Shown: piece after piece, positions 1 through 5,205 of the stretch | How the letters are laid out: each line of letters opens with the position of its first letter | Position numbering within the stretch: the first letter of the stretch is position 1 | From: an uncultured Gammaproteobacteria bacterium | GTDB lineage: Bacteria; Pseudomonadota; Gammaproteobacteria; Pseudomonadales; Pseudohongiellaceae | Assembly: GCA_903926285.1 (NCBI GenBank) | Contig: CAIYIP010000064.1 | Span: forward strand, 1 to 8,893 | Reading direction: 5' to 3' | DNA length: 8,893 nt | Notes under the pieces: model-generated | The model's database searches: none | Told to the model about the DNA's origin: nothing | The model's input: the letters and a program-made list of their open reading frames with translations, nothing else | Translations under genes and position numbers: made by a program

Positions 1-56
1 CTTTCATTCTCAGCCTTTCATTCTCAGCCTTTCATTTCTAGCCTTTCATTTCTAGC
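1..56. repeat. 14-bp tandem repeat array over the manC stop codon
   Basis: Four contiguous 14-bp units occupy 1-14, 15-28, 29-42 and 43-56. The two left units read CTTTCATTCTCAGC and the two right units CTTTCATTTCTAGC. A further degenerate partial copy (CATTTCTACC, 57-66) lies in the last codons of manC. On the minus strand the unit nearest manC supplies its TAG stop (54-52), followed two codons later by an in-frame TGA (48-46). Each unit also carries an ATG. In three units that ATG reads Met-Lys-Gly-stop, and in the leftmost unit it runs out of the window. The array may continue to the left. Confidence 0.9.
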
Positions 57-1470
57 CATTTCTACCGTAAATATCATCAAAGCGCACAATATCGTCTTCA
101 CCCAGATAAGCGCCGCATTGTACTTCTATGAGGATAATTGGCGCATCGGTATTGTTCTCGAGCCTGTGCCTTGTTTCGACAGGAATGTAGGTTGACTGAT
201 TCTGCTGCAATTCAAAGCGGCGCTCGCCACACGTAACTGTTGCGACACCCTGCACGACAATCCAGTGTTCTGCACGTTGATGATGTAACTGCAAGGACAA
301 AGCCGCACCAGCGCTGACGATAATCCGCTTCACCTTGAAGCCCGGCGCTTCAACCAAACTTTCGTAGGAACCCCAGGGTCTATACACCTTCAGGTGCTGG
401 CTTGCTTCAGGGCGTTTCAATGCGCTCAACTTCCGCACTATTTCTTTTACGTCCTGTACGCTCGATTTGTTGGCGACCAGCACCGCATCACTGGTTTCCA
501 CCACTACGGTATTGTCCATTCCCACCAGTGTAACCAGACGGGATTCAGCATGGACGAAGGAGTTGGTGGCCTGATGCAACAGAACATCACCTTTGCAGAC
601 ATTATTGTCCGCATCGTGAGGGCCCTGTTCCCAAACAGCGGACCAGGCACCCAGGTCATTCCAGCCCGCATCGAGCGGCACCACTACTGCTGCTGCAGTA
701 TGTTCCATCACTGCATAGTCGATCGAATTGGCGGGACAGTTTTGAAAGAGCTCCAGTGGAATACGCTTGAAATCCAGATCTGCCTGGCCTGCCCGCCAGG
801 CAGATTCGCAGCAAAGTAGCATTTCAGGCGCGTACTTCTGCAACTCCTGCAAAAAAGCTTGCGCTGAAAACATGAACATGCCGCTGTTCCAGTAATACTC
901 GCCGCTATCCAGATAGGTTTGCGCCAGTTCCAGATGCGGTTTTTCGACGAAACCCTGTACCTTGTAAGCACCGCCAGAGACGGCACCCCGGCGGATATAG
1001 CCGTAGCCGATTTCCGGCCTGGTAGCGACAATGCCAAAGGTAACCAGTGCATCCCCGCTCGCCAATTCGCGACCGGTCTTCAGCGCCGCCTGAAAAGCGT
1101 TTACGTCATTGATAACATGGTCGGCAGCCAGCACCAGCAGGATAGGGTCAGCATGCGTAGCACGTGCCGCTAGCGCAGCAAGCGCAACGGCAGGAGCAGT
1201 ATTGCGCCCCACGGGTTCGAGGATAATCGTCGCATCTACAATGCCCAACTCACGCAATTGTTCCGCGACCAGAAAGCGGTGCTCGACATTGCAAACCACC
1301 ACAGGCGGGGCGAGGCCAGCCAAACCCTTGAGCCGTAGCAGACTCTGCTGGAACAGGGTGGCCTGCGAAGCTCCGGCGGCAAAGGTTAAAAACTGTTTTG
1401 GATAGGCTTCTCGGGAAGCTGGCCACAAGCGCGAACCGACCCCACCCGCCAGAATGACAGGAACAAGCAT
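52..1470 (-). CDS. manC: Mannose-1-phosphate guanylyltransferase / mannose-6-phosphate isomerase (bifunctional)
   Basis: This 472-residue cytoplasmic enzyme makes GDP-mannose from mannose-1-phosphate and GTP, and its C-terminal domain interconverts fructose-6-phosphate and mannose-6-phosphate. GDP-mannose feeds capsule, O-antigen or alginate-type polysaccharides. The N-terminal nucleotidyltransferase domain (about 3-290) has the signature LAGGVGSRLWPASR at 7-20 followed by PKQF at 24-27, and the sugar-phosphate motif FVEKP at 174-178. The C-terminal cupin-like isomerase domain (about 360-470) has RPWGSYE at 364-370 and the metal-site motif QLHHQRAEHW at 394-403. The length is typical of the bifunctional AlgA/ManC/XanB family. 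The start gives the usual MxPVILAGG beginning, although the Shine-Dalgarno is weak (AGGA 12 nt upstream). The gene is transcribed away from fabA, and no other polysaccharide gene is visible here. It could equally be named algA, cpsB or xanB; the family call is secure, the pathway is not. Confidence 0.96.
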   Translation of the reverse strand: MLVPVILAGGVGSRLWPASREAYPKQFLTFAAGASQATLFQQSLLRLKGLAGLAPPVVVCNVEHRFLVAEQLRELGIVDATIILEPVGRNTAPAVALAALAARATHADPILLVLAADHVINDVNAFQAALKTGRELASGDALVTFGIVATRPEIGYGYIRRGAVSGGAYKVQGFVEKPHLELAQTYLDSGEYYWNSGMFMFSAQAFLQELQKYAPEMLLCCESAWRAGQADLDFKRIPLELFQNCPANSIDYAVMEHTAAAVVVPLDAGWNDLGAWSAVWEQGPHDADNNVCKGDVLLHQATNSFVHAESRLVTLVGMDNTVVVETSDAVLVANKSSVQDVKEIVRKLSALKRPEASQHLKVYRPWGSYESLVEAPGFKVKRIIVSAGAALSLQLHHQRAEHWIVVQGVATVTCGERRFELQQNQSTYIPVETRHRLENNTDAPIILIEVQCGAYLGEDDIVRFDDIYGRNG

Positions 1471-1503
1471 GCTTCTGTAAAATCCTTTTGCAAAATTAAT
1501 AAG

Positions 1504-1516
1504 TTAACAATGTTAA
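1504..1516. promoter_or_regulatory. Perfect 13-bp palindrome, candidate operator for manC
   Basis: TTAACA-A-TGTTAA is a perfect inverted repeat with 6-bp arms around one central base. It starts 8 bp downstream (in manC orientation) of the TATAAT box at 1525-1530, so it would cover the first transcribed bases. That is a classic repressor position. The symmetry is seen in the sequence; the regulatory role is inferred and I do not recognise the cognate regulator. Confidence 0.35.
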
Positions 1517-1524
1517 GTGCAGGG

Positions 1525-1530
1525 ATTATA
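1525..1530 (-). promoter_or_regulatory. Candidate -10 box of the manC promoter
   Basis: The minus strand reads TATAAT, a perfect sigma-70 -10 hexamer, 54 bp upstream of the manC start codon. No good TTGACA-like -35 is seen 15-18 bp further upstream, where the sequence is AT-rich (around AATATT), so the promoter may depend on an activator or on AT-rich UP-like sequence. The predicted leader is roughly 45-50 nt. Confidence 0.5.
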
Positions 1531-1560
1531 GCCAGATTCCAGTAGAAAATATTAGGGCTT

Positions 1561-1584
1561 CAGTGTATTTATCACTATATACTG
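1561..1584. promoter_or_regulatory. Imperfect palindrome over a possible fabA -10 box
   Basis: CAGTGTAT and ATATACTG form 8-bp arms with one mismatch, separated by 8 bp. The right arm contains TATACT (1578-1583), a plausible -10 hexamer on the plus strand about 48 bp before the fabA start. No convincing -35 is seen. Just downstream the motifs CTGT, ACAG and CTGT alternate at 1582-1585, 1596-1599 and 1604-1607. Because fabA and fabB genes are often controlled by TetR-type (FabR, DesT) or FadR regulators, an operator here would be reasonable, but I cannot match it to a known consensus. Confidence 0.35.
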
Positions 1585-1630
1585 TCCCCCTTTTTACAGA
1601 GAGCTGTACTAGCAGTAGCAGCCCGTATTT

Positions 1631-2167
1631 ATGATGAATTTTGTTTTCAAACCCCAGAGCAGCTATACCCGTGACGAGCTATTGAGTTGTGGCCACGGCA
1701 AGATGTTTGGCCCCGGCAATGCACGCCTGCCGGTAGGCAACATGCTGATGGTGGATCGCATCGTCGACATCAACACCACTGGTGGCAAGGATGGCAAGGG
1801 GCGGATTCTTGCCGAGCTTGATATCAATCCAGACCTCTGGTTTTTTGCCTGCCATTTTGAAAGTGATCCTGTCATGCCGGGCTGCCTCGGCCTCGATGCC
1901 ATGTGGCAGTTGGTAGGATTTTATCTCGGCTGGCGCGGCAATCCTGGTAAAGGCCGCGCCTTGGGCTGCGGCGAAGTCAAATTCAGTGGCGAGATTCTGC
2001 CAAGCTGCAAAAAAGTAGTTTATGAACTTGAAATAAAACGCTTGATTGAGCGCAAGCTGGTAATGGGTATTGCCGATGGCGAGGTGTCTGTCGATGGCAA
2101 GGTTATCTATACTGCAAAAGGTCTCAAGGTAGGTTTGTTCATGCCTGAAGAAAGTCTGGCGCCCTAG
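1631..2167 (+). CDS. fabA: 3-hydroxyacyl-[ACP] dehydratase / trans-2-decenoyl-[ACP] isomerase
   Basis: FabA dehydrates 3-hydroxyacyl-ACP and isomerises trans-2-decenoyl-ACP to cis-3-decenoyl-ACP, the committed step of anaerobic unsaturated fatty acid synthesis in the cytoplasm. The 178-residue hot-dog-fold protein matches the family closely along its length (E. coli FabA is 172). It has AELDINPDLWFFACHF at 61-76 with catalytic His75, and DPVMPGCLGLDAMWQLVGFYLGW at 79-101 with catalytic Asp89. The 14-residue His-Asp spacing is that of FabA. YTAKGLKVGLF near the C-terminus is also typical. Two adjacent ATG codons (1631, 1634) could each serve as start. An in-frame TAG at 1616-1618 excludes a longer form, and no clear Shine-Dalgarno is seen. 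fabB follows after 89 bp, the usual fabAB arrangement. The tail SLAP-stop is part of a triplicated 15-bp sequence. Confidence 0.98.
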   Translation: MMNFVFKPQSSYTRDELLSCGHGKMFGPGNARLPVGNMLMVDRIVDINTTGGKDGKGRILAELDINPDLWFFACHFESDPVMPGCLGLDAMWQLVGFYLGWRGNPGKGRALGCGEVKFSGEILPSCKKVVYELEIKRLIERKLVMGIADGEVSVDGKVIYTAKGLKVGLFMPEESLAP

Positions 2168-2197
2168 ACTCTGGCGCCATAAAGTCTGGTGCAATAA
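2153..2197 (+). repeat. Three in-frame 15-bp repeats, each ending in a stop codon, at the fabA 3' end
   Basis: The units are AGTCTGGCGCCCTAG (2153-2167), ACTCTGGCGCCATAA (2168-2182) and AGTCTGGTGCAATAA (2183-2197). In the fabA frame they read Ser-Leu-Ala-Pro-stop, Thr-Leu-Ala-Pro-stop and Ser-Leu-Val-Gln-stop. The first is the real C-terminus of FabA. The other two lie in the gap before fabB and look like duplicated copies of the gene's end, with TAA in place of TAG. Confidence 0.85.
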
Positions 2198-2244
2198 ACA
2201 GTCATCAGCCAGCCTATGCCAGAGGCAAAGGACTGGTGCATTTA

Positions 2245-2250
2245 GAGAGG
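2245..2250 (+). promoter_or_regulatory. Ribosome binding site of fabB
   Basis: GAGAGG lies 6 bp before the ATG at 2257. It is a good Shine-Dalgarno and supports this start, and it is much stronger than anything in front of fabA. Confidence 0.75.
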
Positions 2251-2256
2251 TAACAA

Positions 2257-3474
2257 ATGCGTCGAGTTGTAGTTACAGGGATGGGTATTGTTTCTTGCAT
2301 CGGAACCGACAAGCAAACTGTACTGGAATCTCTGCAACAGGGAAAAAGCGGCATCGTTTATCGTCCCGAATATGAAGAACGCGGCATGCGCAGCCATGTA
2401 GCTGGCGCAGTCGACATGGACTTCACCCAGTTTATTGATCGCAAGGACTTGCGCTTCATGGGTGCGGCTGCAGCCTATGGTTACATTGGCATGCACCGCG
2501 CTATCGAAGACTCCATGCTCGCCCCCGATCAAGTATCCAACAATCGTACAGGCATCATCATGGGGGCCGGCGGCTCCTCAACTCAGGATCAGGTAGAAAC
2601 CGCAGACATCCTGCGGGAAAAAGGCCTCAAGCGTATTGGACCCTACCGCGTTACTCGCACCATGGGTAGTACGGTTTCCGCCTGTCTTGCCACACCTTTC
2701 CATATCCGCGGCGTAAATTATTCCATCTCTTCTGCCTGCGCCACGAGCGCTCACTGCATTGGCAACGCAATGGAACTGATTCAGCTGAACAAGCAGGATG
2801 TGGTGTTTGCCGGTGGCGCCGAAGCCGAACACTGGACCCTCAGTTGCATGTTCGATGCGATGGGTGCCCTGTCCACCAAATACAACGCAACACCCGGCCG
2901 CGCCTCGCGCGCCTACGATGCTGACCGCGATGGCTTCGTAATAGCCGGCGGCGGCGGCGTGCTGGTAATAGAAGCTCTGGACCATGCGCTCGCGCGGGGC
3001 GCAAAAATTTATGCCGAACTTACCGGTTACGGCGCGACTTCCGATGGCTCCGACATGGTAGCTCCTTCAGGCGAAGGTGCGGCTCGCTGCATGGAAATGG
3101 CAATCGCAACAAGCAAGCGTCCCGTCAACTACATCAACACTCATGGCACAAGCACCCCAGTGGGGGACGTCAAGGAGATTGAAGCAGTACGTGCGACTTT
3201 CGGCACGAAGATTCCCCATGTCAGCTCCACCAAGTCCCTCACCGGCCACTCGCTAGGTGCAGCCGGCGTGCAGGAAGCTATCTACAGCCTGCTTATGATG
3301 GAGAATAACTTTATCGCTGCGTCCGCCCACATCGACAATCTGGACCCAGTAGTAGCAGACATCCCGATCGTGCGCGAGACCATCAACAACATCAAGCTGG
3401 ATGCTGTCATGTCCAACAGCTTTGGTTTTGGCGGCACTAATGCCACCCTGCTTTTTGAGCGTTACGAAGGCTGA
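2257..3474 (+). CDS. fabB: Beta-ketoacyl-ACP synthase I
   Basis: FabB condenses malonyl-ACP with acyl-ACP and elongates the cis-3-decenoyl-ACP made by FabA, so it is needed for unsaturated fatty acids. The 405-residue product is the usual length (E. coli FabB has 406) and shows the thiolase fold in two halves. The nucleophile Cys161 lies in SISSACATSAHCIG (156-169). His296 is in NTHGTSTPVGD (294-304). Lys326 and His331 are in SSTKSLTGHSLGAAG (323-337). Together these complete the Cys-His-His triad and the conserved lysine, each two residues earlier than in the E. coli protein. The glycine-rich end SNSFGFGGTNATLLF (386-400) is also typical. It ends 1 bp before the next gene's preferred start, which suggests coupled translation. 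The FabB rather than FabF assignment rests on length, overall similarity and the fabA neighbour. Confidence 0.97.
   Translation: MRRVVVTGMGIVSCIGTDKQTVLESLQQGKSGIVYRPEYEERGMRSHVAGAVDMDFTQFIDRKDLRFMGAAAAYGYIGMHRAIEDSMLAPDQVSNNRTGIIMGAGGSSTQDQVETADILREKGLKRIGPYRVTRTMGSTVSACLATPFHIRGVNYSISSACATSAHCIGNAMELIQLNKQDVVFAGGAEAEHWTLSCMFDAMGALSTKYNATPGRASRAYDADRDGFVIAGGGGVLVIEALDHALARGAKIYAELTGYGATSDGSDMVAPSGEGAARCMEMAIATSKRPVNYINTHGTSTPVGDVKEIEAVRATFGTKIPHVSSTKSLTGHSLGAAGVQEAIYSLLMMENNFIAASAHIDNLDPVVADIPIVRETINNIKLDAVMSNSFGFGGTNATLLFERYEG
3466..3470 (+). promoter_or_regulatory. Ribosome binding site supporting the ATG at 3476
   Basis: GAAGG lies inside the last codons of fabB, 5 bp before the ATG at 3476. 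The next in-frame ATG (3521) has no Shine-Dalgarno, so this site decides in favour of the earlier start. Confidence 0.55.
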
Positions 3475-3475
3475 A

Positions 3476-4054
3476 ATGCCAGCTGACACAACCGCAACTC
3501 ATATCCTGAAAGTTGCAGTCATGCAGCCCTGCCTAACAGCTTTTTTCCGCAAAGCTGTTCATCACACTGTTGCGGCCGCGATGATCCTGAACTGTACCTT
3601 GCTGCAGGCAGCAGATTTACCCCAGACCTACTCTGACACCTCTCCCGCAGCTGAAAACTCTTTGAGTCAGCGCCCCATTCTGCAAACGAACAGCAAGGTG
3701 CTTCCAGTAGATTCGGCTTTTGCGCTCACAAGTTTTATCGAAGCCGACACCAGCATAGTTCTTAAATGGGAAATGCCGCCGGGCTATTATCTGTATCAGA
3801 AAAGCTTGGCGGTAGAGAATGTTGGCGCTACCGCCATAAATCCTGAGTTGCCCGAAGCAACAAAAATCACTGATGAATTTTTCGGTGAGGTTGCTGTTTA
3901 TTACAACAGTCTACTCATCCGCCTGCCGTTCGCCGTGCTTAATGCCAGACCAGGCACAACTATAGACTTGTTGCTGACTTACCAGGGTTGTGCCGAAGCG
4001 CTTTACTGCTATCCTCCTGAACAAAAAGCCCTCACCTTAACTTTACCGGAATAA
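3476..4054 (+). CDS. Stand-alone DsbD N-terminal-like (nDsbD) periplasmic thiol protein
   Basis: The product is 192 residues from this start. A hydrophobic stretch (about 31-45, TVAAAMILNCTLLQA) after an RK/HH segment looks like a Sec signal peptide, with cleavage near LLQA-ADLP. A linker of about 25 residues follows. Residues 74-192 resemble the immunoglobulin-like N-terminal domain of DsbD (DsbC_N family): WEMPPGYYLYQK at about 98-109, the cap-loop motif DEFFGEVAVY at 133-142 (DEFYG in E. coli DsbD) and YQGCAEALYCYPPE at 169-182. The latter holds the redox pair Cys172 and Cys178 with the canonical six-residue offset. In DsbD this domain passes electrons to DsbC, DsbG and CcmG-type partners. 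Here the protein stops right after it, with no eight-helix membrane domain and no C-terminal thioredoxin domain. A start at 3521 (177 residues) gives a more ordinary signal peptide but lacks a ribosome binding site. The domain call is strong; the physiological role is unknown. Confidence 0.85.
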   Translation: MPADTTATHILKVAVMQPCLTAFFRKAVHHTVAAAMILNCTLLQAADLPQTYSDTSPAAENSLSQRPILQTNSKVLPVDSAFALTSFIEADTSIVLKWEMPPGYYLYQKSLAVENVGATAINPELPEATKITDEFFGEVAVYYNSLLIRLPFAVLNARPGTTIDLLLTYQGCAEALYCYPPEQKALTLTLPE

Positions 4055-4079
4055 CTTCTCACCACATCGGAAACACTCC

Positions 4080-5183
4080 ATGGTACTCCACGACTACCTT
4101 CGCATGATGGCCAAACAGGAAGCGTCCGACCTTTTCTTCAGTACCGGTGCTCCGCCGAATATCAAGATTGAAGGGCATGTTGCGCCGATCAACGAAACCG
4201 CACTGGTCCCTGGCGAAGTAAAAAAGATGGCCTACGGCATCATCAACGCGGAACAACAGCGCGAATTTGCATCTGAGCTTGAGTTGAACTTTGCGATTTC
4301 GCTGGAAGGATTAGGCAGGTTTCGCGTGAACCTCTACGTGCAACGCGGTGAGGTTTCGATGGCGATTCGTTATATCAAGACCAATATCCCAACCATCGAA
4401 GAGTTGGGCATACCGCTTGTCCTCAAATCATTGATCATGGAACCCCGCGGTCTGGTTCTGATCGCAGGATCAACCGGCTCTGGCAAGTCCACAACACTGG
4501 CCTCAATGATCGACTATCGCAATTCACGGACTACAGGCCATATCCTCACGATTGAAGATCCCATCGAGTATTACCATGCACACAAAAAATCGGTGGTTGA
4601 CCAGCGCGAAGTTGGCATAGATACGCATACCTATGGCAGCGCCCTGAAGAATGCCATGCGGGAAGCGCCGGATGTAATCCTGATTGGTGAAATCCGCGAT
4701 CGCGAGACAATGCAGGCTGCCATCGCATATGCTGAAACTGGCCACCTTTGCCTTTCCACCCTGCATTCGAACAATGCGAGCCAGACCATTGACCGCATCG
4801 TGAATTTTTTCCCGGAAGCAGCACACAAGCAGTTATTGCTCGATCTCTCCCTCAACCTGCGCGCCGTAGTTTCGCAGCGACTCGTGAAAGGCCTGAATGG
4901 CGCACGGCATGCAGCCGTGGAAGTTATGCTAAAGTCAGCCTACATATCCGACCTTATCGAAAAAGCGGATATCAACGCACTCAAGCAGACGCTCGAAAAA
5001 GGCGACGTTGAAGGTACCCAGACTTTCGACCAGGCACTGTACACGCTTTACAAACAGGGCAAGATCAGCCTCGATGAAACGCTTAGAAACGCTGACTCCA
5101 AAACTAATCTATCGCTGAAATTACGTCTCGAAGACAACAACCTCGGGAAGTCCATAATGGGACTCACGCTGGATAAAAAATAA
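4080..5183 (+). CDS. pilU: Type IV pilus retraction ATPase PilU
   Basis: PilU is a cytoplasmic hexameric ATPase that works with PilT to depolymerise type IV pili. The 367-residue product has an N-terminal PAS-like region (about 1-100, with SDLFFSTGAPP at 16-26) and a RecA-like ATPase domain. Motifs are Walker A GSTGSGKST (130-138), Asp box TIEDPIE (157-163), Walker B DVILIGEIRD (198-207, Glu204) and His box TGHLCLSTLHSNNA (220-233, His229). The segment NFFPEAAHKQLLLDLSLNLRAVV and the FDQALYTLY tail resemble PilU rather than PilT, whose AIRNLIRE motif is absent. It is somewhat shorter than Pseudomonas PilU (about 382). The Shine-Dalgarno is weak (CGGA, 8 bp before ATG). It follows the DsbD-like gene by 25 bp and faces tamB. 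No pilT is adjacent, whereas pilT and pilU usually sit together. Confidence 0.93.
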   Translation: MVLHDYLRMMAKQEASDLFFSTGAPPNIKIEGHVAPINETALVPGEVKKMAYGIINAEQQREFASELELNFAISLEGLGRFRVNLYVQRGEVSMAIRYIKTNIPTIEELGIPLVLKSLIMEPRGLVLIAGSTGSGKSTTLASMIDYRNSRTTGHILTIEDPIEYYHAHKKSVVDQREVGIDTHTYGSALKNAMREAPDVILIGEIRDRETMQAAIAYAETGHLCLSTLHSNNASQTIDRIVNFFPEAAHKQLLLDLSLNLRAVVSQRLVKGLNGARHAAVEVMLKSAYISDLIEKADINALKQTLEKGDVEGTQTFDQALYTLYKQGKISLDETLRNADSKTNLSLKLRLEDNNLGKSIMGLTLDKK

Positions 5184-5186
5184 CCC

Positions 5187-5205
5187 GGCTCAATCGGCTT
5201 CAATC
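5187..5205. repeat. Short adjacent direct repeat over the tamB stop codon
   Basis: GGCTCAATC (5187-5195) and GGCTTCAATC (5196-5205) are adjacent and differ by one inserted base. Read on the minus strand they are GATTGAAGCC followed by GATTGAGCC, and the second copy supplies the TGA stop (5192-5190). The repeat is short enough to arise by chance. Confidence 0.5.

Noticed and set aside
394..819. A 141-codon plus-strand open frame opposite manC.
   Set aside because: It lies wholly antisense to a well-conserved enzyme with all motifs intact, and its translation shows no recognisable domain. It is a shadow frame.
1582..1599. LexA-like box CTGT-N10-ACAG upstream of fabA.
   Set aside because: The usual gammaproteobacterial LexA site has eight bases between CTGT and ACAG; ten is the wrong spacing, and fabA is not a typical SOS gene.
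1679..2194. A 171-codon minus-strand open frame opposite fabA.
   Set aside because: It is antisense to a highly conserved FabA. Its length follows from the codon use of fabA, and the translation resembles no family I know.
2200..2235. Possible hairpin or terminator between fabA and fabB (CAGTC...GACTG with an inner GCCT/AGGC).
   Set aside because: The stems are only 4-5 bp with large interior loops and no T-run follows, so it is not a credible intrinsic terminator.
2578..2985. A 135-codon minus-strand open frame opposite fabB.
   Set aside because: It overlaps the catalytic core of FabB, has a low-complexity Ala/Gly-rich translation and shows no domain.
3401..3475. An upstream ATG at 3401 that would extend the DsbD-like protein by 25 residues into fabB.
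   Set aside because: It lies well inside fabB, lacks a ribosome binding site, and adds residues with no counterpart in the domain; the ATG at 3476 is better supported.
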